Positions 1-8,445 of a stretch of DNA of 64,000 nt are shown here, in pieces. The notes below the pieces were generated by a model. That model worked only from the letters and a program-made list of their open reading frames with translations, was not told where the DNA came from and made no database searches. The DNA lies in NCBI RefSeq assembly GCF_003634095.1, contig NZ_RBIR01000005.1, positions 1 through 64,000 of the forward strand, written 5' to 3'. Within the stretch, counting starts at the first letter, position 1, and each line of letters opens with the position of its first letter. This DNA is from Arthrobacter oryzae (GTDB lineage Bacteria; Actinomycetota; Actinomycetes; Actinomycetales; Micrococcaceae). Position numbers and translations under genes: made by a program.

Positions 1-345
1 TTCGGCGGGATCTCCCCGCTGAAGAAGGTGATGGACTTCGCCGCGCAGTACCAGGTCAAGTCCGGCTTCCACGGCCCCACCGACATCTCCCCGGTCGGGT
101 TCGCCGCGCAGCTGCACGTGGGCCTGGCCATCCACAACTTTGGCATCCAGGAATACATGCAGCACTCGGAGAAGACCAACGAGGTCTTCGAACAGTCCAT
201 GACCTTCAAGGACGGCTACCTCCACCCGGGCGAGGCGCCCGGCATCGGCGTCGAATTCAACGAGGAAGCCGCCGCCGCCTTCCCCTACCAGCAGGCCTAC
301 CTGCCCTACAACCGCCTCGTCGACGGCACCGTCCATGACTGGTAA
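1..345 (+). CDS. ManD-type mannonate/gluconate dehydratase, enolase superfamily (C-terminal part only)
   Basis: The open frame enters from the left edge, so only the last 114 residues are visible. They match the C-terminal part of the ManD/RspA group of the enolase superfamily, which dehydrates D-mannonate or D-gluconate to the 2-keto-3-deoxy acid. Visible family features are the HGPTDISPVG stretch (residues 25-34 of the fragment), which carries a conserved active-site His, and the C-terminal end DGTVHDW. The Mg-binding residues lie outside the window, so substrate preference cannot be judged. The stop codon overlaps the start of a protein with a gluconokinase domain, which suggests a shared sugar-acid pathway. 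Confidence 0.85.
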   Translation, partial: FGGISPLKKVMDFAAQYQVKSGFHGPTDISPVGFAAQLHVGLAIHNFGIQEYMQHSEKTNEVFEQSMTFKDGYLHPGEAPGIGVEFNEEAAAAFPYQQAYLPYNRLVDGTVHDW

Positions 346-2695
346 ACCGGGCATGACCAAGGACCAGACCACGACAGGCCACCAGAAGCCCGCCGTTGCC
401 GGCCGCCACATCGTGGTGATGGGTGTCTCCGGCTGCGGCAAGACCACCATCGGCGACCTCGTGGCCCGCGACCTCGGCGTCCGCTTCCTCGACGGCGACT
501 CCCTCCACCCGGTGGAGAACGTCGCCAAGATGGCGTCCGGCAGCCCACTCACTGACGAGGACCGCTGGCCCTGGCTCGCCACCGTGGGCGCCGAACTCGC
601 CGCCGCCGGGTCTGCCGGTCTGGTGCTGGCCTGCTCCGCACTCAGGCGCAGCTACCGCGACGCCATCCGTGCCCAGGCGCCGGAGACCGTCTTCCTTCAC
701 CTGCACGGCAGCCGGGACGTGCTCGGGGGCAGGCTCGAAGGCCGCTCCGGCCACTTCATGCCGGCCACCCTGCTCGACTCCCAGCTCGCCACGCTTGAGC
801 CGCTCGAAGCGGACGAAGCCGGGACCGTGGTGGACATCGCCGCCCCCGTGGAGCAGGTTGTCGCCGAGGCCCTTGCCGGCGTCGCCGGCCGGCCTGCGGC
901 GGCAACGCCGGACGCCCGTGTGTCGGGGGCTGGTGCGGCAGATGCCGCCGCACCGTTCGCCGTCGACCTTCAGTCCGCGCCGTTCAACCTCGACGGCGAC
1001 GCCATCGCCTGGGTGGAGTCCACCATCGCCGGCATGTCGCTCGAGGAAAAGATCGGCCAGCTGTTCATCAACCACAACAACGACTACTCCCCGGAATACC
1101 TTGATGGTGTCCTGGAGCAGTACCACGTGGGCGGCATGCGGTACCGCCCGGGACCGTCGGCAGATGTGCAGGAACACATCCGCTACGCACAGTCCAAAAC
1201 GCGGGTCCCGCTGCTGATCGCGTCGAACCCCGAAATGGGCGGCGCCGGCAGTTGCGATGACGGGACGTTCGTCTCGACGCACCTGCAGGCGGGCTCGCAC
1301 CCGGACAAAGACATCGCCCGGCAGATGGGGCGCGTGGCCGGTGTGGAGACCGCCGCGCTGGGCTGCAACTGGGCCTTCGCGCCGATCGTGGACATCCACT
1401 ACAACTGGCGCAACACCGTCATCTCCACCAGGGCCTTCGGCAACACCCCGGAAATCGTGGTGGAACGGGCCAAGGAATACTTCGACGGCATCAGCGAATC
1501 GCCCACCGTGTGCGCCATGAAGCATTTCCCGGGCGACGGCATGGACGAACGCGACCAGCATGTGGTGACCTCCTACAACACGCTCAGCTACGAGGACTGG
1601 AACCAGACCTACGGGCACGTGTACCGGGAGATGATCGGCCACGGCGTGCAGTCGATCATGATCGGCCACATCGGAGCACCGGACCTGTCACGGCATTTCC
1701 GCCCGGGGCTGGCGGCTGAGGACATCCTGCCCGCAACCCTGGCGCCGGAACTCCTTCAGGACCTGCTCCGCGGCGAGCTCGGCTTCAACGGGCTTATCCT
1801 CACCGACGCGTCGCAGATGATCGGCCTCACCCAGGCCATGAAGCGCAGCGAGCTGGTCCCCGCCACCATTGCGGCCGGCTGCGACATGTTCCTGTTCTTC
1901 CGCAATCCGGCCGAAGACTTCGGGTACATGCTCGAGGGCTACAAGTCCGGGGTCATCTCAGAGGCTCGTCTGCTTGACGCCCTGCGCAGGATCCTGGGCC
2001 TGAAGGCCTCGCTCGGGCTGCACAGGGCCGCCCGGGAAACCCTCGTCCCGCCGGTGGAAGCGCTGCAGCTGATCGGGAGCCCGGCGCACCGGGAGGTTGC
2101 CGCGCAGATCGCCGACAAGACCGTCACCCTGGTGAAGGACACGGCCAACAACCTGCCCATCAGGCCGGCGACGCACAAGCGCATCCGGCTCTACGGCATC
2201 TCGGGCGGCGCGGACTTCACCCGGGCGGACCCGCTGGCCTACCTGGACATTGTCCGGGACGAGCTCGAGAAAGCCGGCTTCGAAGTCCACGTCTTCAAGA
2301 CGGCCGCGCAGCGCGAGGCCGCCGGCGAAACCGGGGTGAACTTCATGTCCGTCATCTCCGAGGAAGCCACCGCGGACTACGCGCAAAAGTACGACGCGGC
2401 GTTCGTGTTCGCTTGCGTATTGGGCTTCGCCCAGGAGGCGGCGATCCGGATCAAGTGGTCAACGCCCATGGCGGCCGAGATTCCCTGGTATGCCACGGAA
2501 GTCCCCACCGTGTTCGTCTCGCTCAACCAGCCCAACCACCTCATAGACGTGCCGATGGTGAAGACCGCCATCCACGCCCACGCGGGCACGCCGGAGGCCA
2601 TCCGGGCCGCGATCGAGAAGATCCAGGGCAAGTCGGAGTTCCAGGGCACGTTCAACGAGAACGTCTTCTGCGACTCCTTCGACACCAGGCTCTGA
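335..2695 (+). CDS. Gluconokinase fused to a family 3 glycoside hydrolase
   Basis: One uninterrupted 786-residue frame joins two enzymes that are normally separate. Residues about 25-190 are a GntK-type gluconokinase: P-loop GVSGCGKTT (30-38), the DGDSLHP motif, and the PL-x-DEDRWPWL segment. An Ala-rich linker (about 190-220) leads to a GH3 domain with KHFPGDG (396-402) and the candidate nucleophile Asp491 in LTDASQM, then a smaller C-terminal domain to 786. No signal peptide is present, so both activities would be cytoplasmic. The start overlaps the upstream stop by 11 nt; ATG at 353 is an alternative start. GH3 members of this kind include beta-N-acetylhexosaminidases and beta-glucosidases; the exact substrate is not readable. 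A coupled role, glycoside cleavage followed by sugar-acid phosphorylation, is inference. Confidence 0.85.
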   Translation: MTGKPGMTKDQTTTGHQKPAVAGRHIVVMGVSGCGKTTIGDLVARDLGVRFLDGDSLHPVENVAKMASGSPLTDEDRWPWLATVGAELAAAGSAGLVLACSALRRSYRDAIRAQAPETVFLHLHGSRDVLGGRLEGRSGHFMPATLLDSQLATLEPLEADEAGTVVDIAAPVEQVVAEALAGVAGRPAAATPDARVSGAGAADAAAPFAVDLQSAPFNLDGDAIAWVESTIAGMSLEEKIGQLFINHNNDYSPEYLDGVLEQYHVGGMRYRPGPSADVQEHIRYAQSKTRVPLLIASNPEMGGAGSCDDGTFVSTHLQAGSHPDKDIARQMGRVAGVETAALGCNWAFAPIVDIHYNWRNTVISTRAFGNTPEIVVERAKEYFDGISESPTVCAMKHFPGDGMDERDQHVVTSYNTLSYEDWNQTYGHVYREMIGHGVQSIMIGHIGAPDLSRHFRPGLAAEDILPATLAPELLQDLLRGELGFNGLILTDASQMIGLTQAMKRSELVPATIAAGCDMFLFFRNPAEDFGYMLEGYKSGVISEARLLDALRRILGLKASLGLHRAARETLVPPVEALQLIGSPAHREVAAQIADKTVTLVKDTANNLPIRPATHKRIRLYGISGGADFTRADPLAYLDIVRDELEKAGFEVHVFKTAAQREAAGETGVNFMSVISEEATADYAQKYDAAFVFACVLGFAQEAAIRIKWSTPMAAEIPWYATEVPTVFVSLNQPNHLIDVPMVKTAIHAHAGTPEAIRAAIEKIQGKSEFQGTFNENVFCDSFDTRL

Positions 2696-2873
2696 CCCGG
2701 GGAGTCCGTCGGCTTGCTAGCGGCGGCCCGGGCGCTGCACTTTCGGGCTCCCGCTACGGTTTCGGACCGGCGCTGCGCGGATCCCCGCCGCGCCGGTCCA
2801 GAACCGCAGCGCCGATGAGAAAACGCCGCGAAAACCGCCGTTAAAACCTCTCCCGCAGCAACGCGGGCAGGGG

Positions 2874-2879
2874 TACCGT
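2874..2879 (+). promoter_or_regulatory. Leaderless -10 box of the FAD monooxygenase gene
   Basis: TACCGT ends 6 nt before the ATG at 2886, and no Shine-Dalgarno sequence is present. This matches the TANNNT-N(5-7)-start pattern seen repeatedly in the window. Confidence 0.6.
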
Positions 2880-2885
2880 GGGGCC

Positions 2886-4139
2886 ATGGAAAAGACCGGA
2901 TGCGCGGTGGTGGGCGGCGGCCCCGCCGGGATGATGCTCGGCCTGCTCCTGGCCCGGGCAGGTGTGCGGGTCACGGTGCTGGAAAAGCACGCCGACTTCC
3001 TGCGCGACTTCCGCGGGGACACCGTGCATCCCTCCACAATCCGGCTGATTGACGAACTCGGCCTCGGCCAGGAATTCCGCCGCTTGCCGCAGAGCCGGCT
3101 GAAGAACGTTGTCCTCCCGGTACCGGGCGGGGCGCCGGTAACCATGGGCGACTTTGACGCCCTGCCGCCGCCTTACAACTACGTCGCCATGATGCCGCAA
3201 TGGGATTTCTTGAATTTCCTTGCCGCCGCCGCAGCCGAGGAACCGGGCTTCACGCTGCTCTTGAGTCACACGGCCACCGGGCTCGTCCGCAACGGGGGCC
3301 GTGTCCGCGGAGTCCGCTTCCGCACCCCGGACGGCACGCCCGACGAACTCCTGGCGGACCTGGTGGTCGCGACCGACGGGCGCCATTCCGCTCTGCGCAC
3401 CGCCGCCGGCTTGGCGCCAAAAGAATTTCCGGTGCCCTTCGACACCTGGTGGTTCCGGCTGCCCCGGCATCCCTCCGAAAAGGGCGAGGTGGCCGGGCTG
3501 GTCCCGGCGTTCGGTCCCGGCGAGGCGCTGGTGGCCCTGTTCCGCAACGACTACTACCAAATGGGCTACCTCGCCCCGAAGAGCGCTGACGCCCGGATCC
3601 GCGCCGAGGGCGTAGAAGGCTTCCGACGGCGGATCGCGGCCCTCCGCCCGGACCTCGCCGACCGGGTGGACGCCATCCGTTCCCTCGATGACCTCCACTG
3701 GCTGGACGTGCGCCTGAACCGGCTGCACTCGTGGCACATCAACGGGCTGCTCTGCATTGGCGACGCGGCGCACGCGATGTCCCCGGCCGGCGGGGTGGGC
3801 ATCAACCTCGCCATCCAGGACGCGGTGGCCGCTGCCAATTACCTGGCCCCCGCACTGCTCCGGGGCCGGGTGACCACGGCGGACCTCAAGAAAGTCGAAC
3901 GGCGGCGGATGCTGCCCACCGCCATTGTGCAGACGGCCCAACGGCTCATGCAGCGCGCGATCTTCGGCCCGATCATGGCCGGGAAGCGAACCAGAGTCCC
4001 CGCAGCCGCGCTCTTCATGGCCCGGCGCGTTCCGGCAGTCCGCACCATCGTTCCCCGGTTCATAGCCTTTGGCCCGCGGCCCGAGCACGCACCGGCGTTC
4101 GCGCGGCGGGCCGAACCCCGGCCACAGCCGCAACCCTAG
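2886..4139 (+). CDS. FAD-dependent aromatic/quinone monooxygenase family protein
   Basis: A 417-residue protein with the layout of group A flavoprotein monooxygenases (PHBH/UbiH type). The N-terminal dinucleotide fold has VVGGGPAGMM (about residues 8-17) and a Glu at the end of strand 2 (VLEKH). A central segment contains VVATDGRHSALR, the second FAD/NADPH motif. The third motif GDAAHAMSPAGGVGIN (about 296-311) contacts the ribityl and phosphate part of FAD. Such enzymes hydroxylate or oxidise aromatic or isoprenoid substrates using NAD(P)H and O2; the substrate here is unknown. Start choice is supported by the leaderless promoter just upstream. The gene stands alone. Confidence 0.85.
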   Translation: MEKTGCAVVGGGPAGMMLGLLLARAGVRVTVLEKHADFLRDFRGDTVHPSTIRLIDELGLGQEFRRLPQSRLKNVVLPVPGGAPVTMGDFDALPPPYNYVAMMPQWDFLNFLAAAAAEEPGFTLLLSHTATGLVRNGGRVRGVRFRTPDGTPDELLADLVVATDGRHSALRTAAGLAPKEFPVPFDTWWFRLPRHPSEKGEVAGLVPAFGPGEALVALFRNDYYQMGYLAPKSADARIRAEGVEGFRRRIAALRPDLADRVDAIRSLDDLHWLDVRLNRLHSWHINGLLCIGDAAHAMSPAGGVGINLAIQDAVAAANYLAPALLRGRVTTADLKKVERRRMLPTAIVQTAQRLMQRAIFGPIMAGKRTRVPAAALFMARRVPAVRTIVPRFIAFGPRPEHAPAFARRAEPRPQPQP

Positions 4140-4269
4140 ACGCTCGTTGCCTGTCTGCCCGCTCGCCCACGGGGAAATATGTTGGTTAGCGTGACGTAAC
4201 TGTTGCGTGCGGTCCCGTCGATGGCTAGCGTGTGATCAGCATCACTGACAAGTGATACTGGCTTTTGAT

Positions 4270-4475
4270 CTGCGGCGGGAGAGTCCTGCCGGTACGTTCA
4301 GCAGGCGCCGTAGGAGCAAATCCTCCCCAGGAATCTCTCAGGCACACGTACCGCCGCGGCGAGGCAACTCTGGAAAGCAGTCCGGTAACCGGACTCACCG
4401 ACGGTGCAAGCGGCACCCTGTAACAGCAGGGTCTGCGGAAACTCTCAGGTCCAATACAGAGCGGGGAGGAACCCG
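4270..4475 (+). promoter_or_regulatory. Tandem glycine riboswitch
   Basis: Two consecutive glycine aptamers are readable. The first (about 4270-4362) has GGGAGAG, the core CGCCGTAGGAGCAA, CTCTCAGGC, and a closing stem made of GCGGCGGG and CCGCCGC. The second (about 4363-4475) has CAACTCTGGAAAGC, CCGACGGTGCAAGC and GCGGAAACTCTCAGG, with a P1 of CTCTG and CAGAG. The two are separated by a short linker, as in the cooperative tandem class, which usually turns genes on when glycine is high. The following genes are a 62-residue ORF and a methylenetetrahydrofolate reductase homologue rather than gcvT or glyA. Confidence 0.93.
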
Positions 4476-4520
4476 AGTCAAAGTGGCACCTAAAATGCCA
4501 CCTGAATCCTGGAGTTCCTC

Positions 4521-4709
4521 ATGACGATTCATTCGGCCGCTTCCACCCTTGGAGACCGCCGTACCGGCGCACGCCGCCAGGCCGATTCAGGCACAAACAC
4601 CCCCGACGCCGACGCGGCCCTGACAGGTCTGCGCGCCGGGAAGGATCTTGCCCACTCCCTCTCGCCGTACCCCGTCGTCATGGATCGCGGCGTCCCGCTT
4701 CCGTTTTGA
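4521..4709 (+). CDS. Small hypothetical protein (62 aa) under the glycine riboswitch
   Basis: This ORF is the first translatable frame after the glycine riboswitch. GGAG lies about 9 nt before the ATG, so translation is plausible. The N-terminal half is polar and rich in Ala, Arg, Thr and Asp; the C-terminus is SLSPYPVVMDRGVPLPF. No membrane segment, signal peptide or known domain is visible and I do not recognise the family. It lies between the riboswitch and the MetF-like gene, with a perfect hairpin downstream. It could be a leader peptide, a remnant of a longer gene, or a real small protein. Confidence 0.45.
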   Translation: MTIHSAASTLGDRRTGARRQADSGTNTPDADAALTGLRAGKDLAHSLSPYPVVMDRGVPLPF

Positions 4710-4718
4710 GCTCTTCAC

Positions 4719-4755
4719 CGCACCGGTACCGGTCATTGGGGGCAGTACCGGTGCG
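4719..4755 (+). terminator. Hairpin between the 62-aa ORF and the MetF-like gene
   Basis: CGCACCGGTAC (4719-4729) and GTACCGGTGCG (4745-4755) form a perfect 11-bp stem with a 15-nt loop. No T-run follows, so it is a weak intrinsic terminator at best. It could instead be an RNA processing or attenuation element that lowers expression of the downstream gene. Confidence 0.5.
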
Positions 4756-4826
4756 ATGAACCCTAGATATTGAGTCGCTCCACCCTCGCCGGGCACGCCG
4801 GCGTCTGACACTCGCAGAGGACCAGG

Positions 4827-5654
4827 ATGTTCCCCACCAGAATCGAAATCATCCCTTCAGAGGGGATCGTTGCGCAGGTCCAGGCCGTGGTGCCTTTGAC
4901 CACCGCGCTCACAGTGACGTGCCTGCCCCACCACGGCATCGAGCGGACCATGCGCGCTGCGAGGCAGCTCAGCGGGCTCGGTTACCGTGTCATCCCGCAT
5001 CTCGCGGCCCGGAGCCTGCATGGCCGTGCCGAGCTGACCGGAATCCTCCGCGACTGCAACGTTGCCGGCATCGGTGAAGTGTTCGTCATTGGCGGCGACC
5101 GGAAGCAGCAAGCCGGTCCCTACGAATCCGCGTTGCCGTTGCTCGAAGACATCGCGCAGTACTCCGGCGGCGTGATGCGGGCAGGGATTGCGGGCTACCC
5201 TGAGGGCCACCCCTCGGTGGGTGCCCTGGACCTGGTGGACGCCTTGGTGGCCAAGCAGCATCTGGCCACGTATGTCGTGACGCAGATGTGCTTCGACGCA
5301 CCGAAAATCCTGGACTACGTGGCGTTCCTCCGCCGGGAAGGCGTGCAGCTGCCGGTCTGGGCCGGGGTAGCGGGGTCCGTCCCGCGGGCCAAGCTGGTCT
5401 CCCTGGCCACGCAGATCGGCGTCGGAAGTTCACTGAAGTTCATCAGCCGCAAGGGCCCGCTGGCACGCAAGCTGCTGAGCGGAGACCGGTACGCCCCGTC
5501 GGCGCTGATTTCCGAGCTTGCGGAACACCCGGACCGGGTGTCGGGAATCCACTTCTACAGCTTCAACGACCTTGCCGGGGCGACGGGTGGGGCAACCATT
5601 TCATGTCGCCCCGCGGCCGCCGGACTTACGTCGATTCCAGGAGCAGCACAATGA
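4827..5654 (+). CDS. Methylenetetrahydrofolate reductase (MetF-like, single TIM-barrel)
   Basis: A 275-residue protein with the MTHFR fold. The N-terminal strand IEIIPSEG corresponds to the region carrying the catalytic Glu. VTCLPHHGIERT followed by GYRVIPHLAAR is the typical MTHFR segment, and VFVIGGDRKQQAGP, YPEGHP and VVTQMCFD are further family landmarks. MTHFR reduces 5,10-methylene-THF to 5-methyl-THF with FAD. AGAGGA lies 6 nt before the ATG. The last 25 residues after HFYSFNDLAGAT do not resemble the usual family end, so the C-terminus is divergent. Glycine cleavage makes 5,10-methylene-THF, so placement under a glycine riboswitch makes metabolic sense. Confidence 0.8.
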   Translation: MFPTRIEIIPSEGIVAQVQAVVPLTTALTVTCLPHHGIERTMRAARQLSGLGYRVIPHLAARSLHGRAELTGILRDCNVAGIGEVFVIGGDRKQQAGPYESALPLLEDIAQYSGGVMRAGIAGYPEGHPSVGALDLVDALVAKQHLATYVVTQMCFDAPKILDYVAFLRREGVQLPVWAGVAGSVPRAKLVSLATQIGVGSSLKFISRKGPLARKLLSGDRYAPSALISELAEHPDRVSGIHFYSFNDLAGATGGATISCRPAAAGLTSIPGAAQ

Positions 5655-5689
5655 GTACGCGCGCGCCGCGTCCCATCGCCGCATCGGTT

Positions 5690-5735
5690 GCTCCGTAGGC
5701 GCCCTTTAGAGCCTCCACAAGGGCGTCTACGGAGC
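5690..5735. terminator. Bidirectional terminator hairpin between converging genes
   Basis: GCTCCGTAGGCGCCCTT (5690-5706) pairs with AAGGGCGTCTACGGAGC (5719-5735), a 17-bp stem with one G-T-type mismatch. It lies between the plus-strand MetF-like gene and the minus-strand ACP operon end. Confidence 0.7.
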
Positions 5736-5746
5736 AGTCGACGGTA

Positions 5747-5989
5747 TTAGCCGTGGGCCGCGAGGTAGCCGATCAGGCCCTTGACGGTGGCCACGGCCGG
5801 GTAGTCGCGCTCAGGGATGTCCACGCCGGTGGCCGTGTCGATCGTTTCCACGAGCCGCAGGAAATCCAGCGAATCGAGTTCCAGGTCCTGGCGCAGCCGG
5901 GCGTCCTCGTTGACGGCGTCGAGGTCGACGTCGGGTGCCACCGCCCCGATCGCGGCGTGCACCGCCGCGCGGGCGTCGTGTTCGTTCAT
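5747..5989 (-). CDS. Acyl carrier protein (last gene of the E1/E2 operon)
   Basis: An 80-residue acidic four-helix carrier protein. The 4'-phosphopantetheine site is Ser38 in LELDSLDFLRLVE, the DSL motif of the family. The start at 5989 is chosen because GGAGGA lies just upstream and because it gives the normal ACP length; the in-frame extension to 6088 runs into the E2 gene. It follows the E2 gene by 28 nt on the same strand. This is not a fab operon, since no ketoacyl synthase or malonyl transferase is nearby. It may carry an acyl group made by the neighbouring dehydrogenase or synthetase, which is inference. Confidence 0.9.
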   Translation of the reverse strand: MNEHDARAAVHAAIGAVAPDVDLDAVNEDARLRQDLELDSLDFLRLVETIDTATGVDIPERDYPAVATVKGLIGYLAAHG

Positions 5990-6017
5990 GATTCCTCCGC
6001 TTTCCTGGCGTTGCGAG

Positions 6018-7472
6018 TCACAGGTGCTCCGGTTCTTGCAGCAGCTCGTTGATCCGCGCGAGATAGCGGCCGCCGCGCAGTCCGTCACTGACCCGGTGGT
6101 CCGCGGACAACGTGGCGATCACGGCGTGCCGGACACCGAGGAGCCCGTTCTGGGCCCAGGGCTGTTCCATCACCCGGCCGAAGCCCACCATGGCGACCTG
6201 GGGCGGGTAGATCACACCGTAGACGCTGTCCACCCCGAGATCTCCGAGGTTGGTCACGGTCAGCGTCGGGTCCGCCATTTCGGCCCGCTGCAGCCGTCCC
6301 GCACGTGCCCGGCTGACGAGATCCCGCAGTTGCTCCATGAGCACGTCCAGGTCCAACGTGTCGGCGTCGTGGATGGCCGGGGCCACCAGCCCGCCCTGGC
6401 GCAGGGCCACCGCGACGCCCAGGTGCACCGCCGCGCTGGGCCGGAACCCGCCGTCGTCGTAGAAGCCGTTGACCTCCGGGACGTCCCGTGCCGCCAGCGC
6501 CGCGGCTTTGAGCAGGAGCGCGGACGGGACGAGCCGGCCGGCGACGGGCCGGTGCGCGTTGACGGCTTGCATCCAGCCGACGGCGGTGCGCAGATCCATC
6601 GTGGTGCTGAGGTAATAGTGCGGGATGGTCTGCTTTGAGCGCGTCATCAGGGCGCCGATGGCCCGGCGCAGGCTGGCTACGCGTTCGCGGGCCTCCGACG
6701 ACGGCTTCCCCTTGATCGCCGCTGCAGGCGCTGGCGGCCCTTCCGGTGCCGGCGCGCCCGATTCAGCCAAAGGAAGTTCAGTCAAAGGAAGTTCTGGCGA
6801 AGGGAGTCCAGGCGCCGGCATTTCAGGCCCACGGGCAGGAGCGCCGCCTTCTCCGGCCGCGGCACGCTGGACGTCAGCCACGGTTACGGCGCCGTCCGGG
6901 CCGGTGCCGGCCACGGCGGAAAGCTCGATCCCCAGCTCCGCCGCGAGCCGCCGGGCGAGCGGCGAGGACCGCACCCTGCCCGCAGTTCCCGGCCTGGCCG
7001 CCACCGCGTGCTCCACGTCCGCGCGGGTGACGGCGCCGTCTTTGCCGGTGCCCCGGATCCTGCCGGGGTCCACGCCCAGCCGGTGCGCCAGATGCCGCAC
7101 GGGAGGCGCGATCGGGGGACCCTGTGACGGGCCGGGCGCTTCCGGAACCTGAGCCGGAACCTGAGCCGGGCCGGCAGCGGCTTTCGCTGGCGCCCGCGCC
7201 GGAGGCGCCTCACCAACTGGCGCGCCGACCTCGGCCGGGGTCTGGGTGATCACAGCCAGCGGGGTTCCCACCGGAACCGTTTCGCCTATGCCGACCAGGA
7301 GGTCTGCCACGACCCCCTCCTGGAAGGACTCCACGTCCATGACCGTCTTGTCGGTGTCCACCACCGCCACCAGATCGCCGCGGCGGACATAGTCGCCGGG
7401 CTTGACCAGCCACTCGACGAGCTTGCCATGCTCCATGTCAGCCCCGAGCGAGGGCATCAGGAAGTCACCCAC
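6018..7472 (-). CDS. 2-oxoacid dehydrogenase E2, dihydrolipoamide acyltransferase
   Basis: This 484-residue E2 transfers an acyl group from lipoamide to CoA. The lipoyl domain spans residues 1-75, with the lipoylated lysine at about 42 ([12 protein letters not shown]). Two peripheral subunit-binding domains follow in tandem (both have a GTGxDGAVTxADV core), then a Pro/Ala linker and the catalytic domain (about 270-484) with DHRVSDG, whose His and Asp are catalytic. The GTG start at 7472 overlaps the E1 beta stop by 8 nt; ATG at 7457 is an alternative but would cut the first strand of the lipoyl domain. Having two binding domains is unusual. Substrate could be pyruvate, acetoin or a branched oxoacid. 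Confidence 0.9.
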   Translation of the reverse strand: MGDFLMPSLGADMEHGKLVEWLVKPGDYVRRGDLVAVVDTDKTVMDVESFQEGVVADLLVGIGETVPVGTPLAVITQTPAEVGAPVGEAPPARAPAKAAAGPAQVPAQVPEAPGPSQGPPIAPPVRHLAHRLGVDPGRIRGTGKDGAVTRADVEHAVAARPGTAGRVRSSPLARRLAAELGIELSAVAGTGPDGAVTVADVQRAAAGEGGAPARGPEMPAPGLPSPELPLTELPLAESGAPAPEGPPAPAAAIKGKPSSEARERVASLRRAIGALMTRSKQTIPHYYLSTTMDLRTAVGWMQAVNAHRPVAGRLVPSALLLKAAALAARDVPEVNGFYDDGGFRPSAAVHLGVAVALRQGGLVAPAIHDADTLDLDVLMEQLRDLVSRARAGRLQRAEMADPTLTVTNLGDLGVDSVYGVIYPPQVAMVGFGRVMEQPWAQNGLLGVRHAVIATLSADHRVSDGLRGGRYLARINELLQEPEHL

Positions 7473-8445
7473 CGGCGCCTGCCGTCGCTTTGGCCGCGGC
7501 CACGATCCGTTCCACGGACGGCAGGGCGGCCAGTTCCAGGTGCTTGGCGTAGGGGATGGGCACCTCGGCGCTGCAGACCCGGCCCACCGGCGCATCGAGG
7601 TCGAAGAACGCCTGCTCGGTGATGCGGGCGCTCACTTCGGCGGACAGGCTGCCGCTGCGCCAGCCCTCATCGATGATCACGGCGCGGTGCGTCCGCGCCA
7701 CAGATGCGAGGATGGCGGCGTCGTCGAGCGGCCGGAGCGTGCGCAGGTCGAGGACCTCGGCGTCGATCCCATCGGCCGCCAACTGGTCCGCGGCGTCGAG
7801 CACCGCGGGCAGGGTTCCGCCGTACGTGATCAGCGAGACGTCCTTGCCTGGCCGCCGGATGGCCGCGGTGCTGATGTCCACCGGCCCGGCGTCGTCGTCC
7901 AGCTCCCCGGCGACGTTGTACAGCGAGCCGTGCTCGAAGATGAGCACCGGATCCGGGTCCTGGAGCGCCGTCCACAGCATGCCGCGGGCGTCTTCGAGGG
8001 TGGCCGGAGCAAGGATCCGCAGACCCGGGATGTGGGCGTACCAGCCCTCAAGGCTGTGCGAGTGCTGGGCGCCGAGCTGACGGCCCGCGCCGGTGGTCAT
8101 CCGGATCACTAGCGGCACGTGGAACTGGCCGCCGGACATGTGCAGCAGGGTCGCGGCATTGTTGACGATCTGATCCAGGGCCAGGAGGCTGAAGTTGACG
8201 GTCATGATTTCCACGATCGGGCGCATGCCGCCCAGGGCCGCTCCGATGCCGGCACCGACGAACCCGGATTCGGACAGCGGGGTGTCGCGGATCCGGTCCG
8301 GACCGAACTCCTCCAGAAGGCCCAGGCTGACCGCGAACGAGCCGCCATATGCACCCACGTCCTCGCCCATCAGGAACACGCGCTCGTCGCGGATCATGGC
8401 GTCGCGGATGCCCGCCCGGAGCGCCTCGCGGTAGCTGGACTTCAT
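7465..8445 (-). CDS. 2-oxoacid (pyruvate/acetoin-type) dehydrogenase E1 beta subunit
   Basis: A 326-residue E1 beta subunit. The N-terminal pyrimidine-binding domain has [12 protein letters not shown] (about 26-37) and [15 protein letters not shown]. The transketolase C-terminal domain contains [15 protein letters not shown] and the end segment PIPYAKHLE. With the alpha subunit it forms the thiamine-diphosphate-dependent decarboxylase that loads the acyl group onto the E2 lipoyl arm. The sequence style is closer to acetoin or branched-chain E1 beta than to the single-chain AceE of actinobacterial pyruvate dehydrogenase. It overlaps E1 alpha by 4 nt. Confidence 0.92.
   Translation of the reverse strand: MKSSYREALRAGIRDAMIRDERVFLMGEDVGAYGGSFAVSLGLLEEFGPDRIRDTPLSESGFVGAGIGAALGGMRPIVEIMTVNFSLLALDQIVNNAATLLHMSGGQFHVPLVIRMTTGAGRQLGAQHSHSLEGWYAHIPGLRILAPATLEDARGMLWTALQDPDPVLIFEHGSLYNVAGELDDDAGPVDISTAAIRRPGKDVSLITYGGTLPAVLDAADQLAADGIDAEVLDLRTLRPLDDAAILASVARTHRAVIIDEGWRSGSLSAEVSARITEQAFFDLDAPVGRVCSAEVPIPYAKHLELAALPSVERIVAAAKATAGAGG

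Noticed and set aside
257..1669. Long open frame on the minus strand opposite the gluconokinase-GH3 gene
   Set aside because: Its composition (His/Val/Arg-rich, no domain) is the shadow of a G/C-rich coding strand; the plus-strand protein has clear motifs across the whole interval.
5550..5654. Frameshift at the end of the MetF-like gene
   Set aside because: The C-terminus is unusual, but the other plus-strand frames in this stretch do not restore a clear family ending, so I leave it as divergent.
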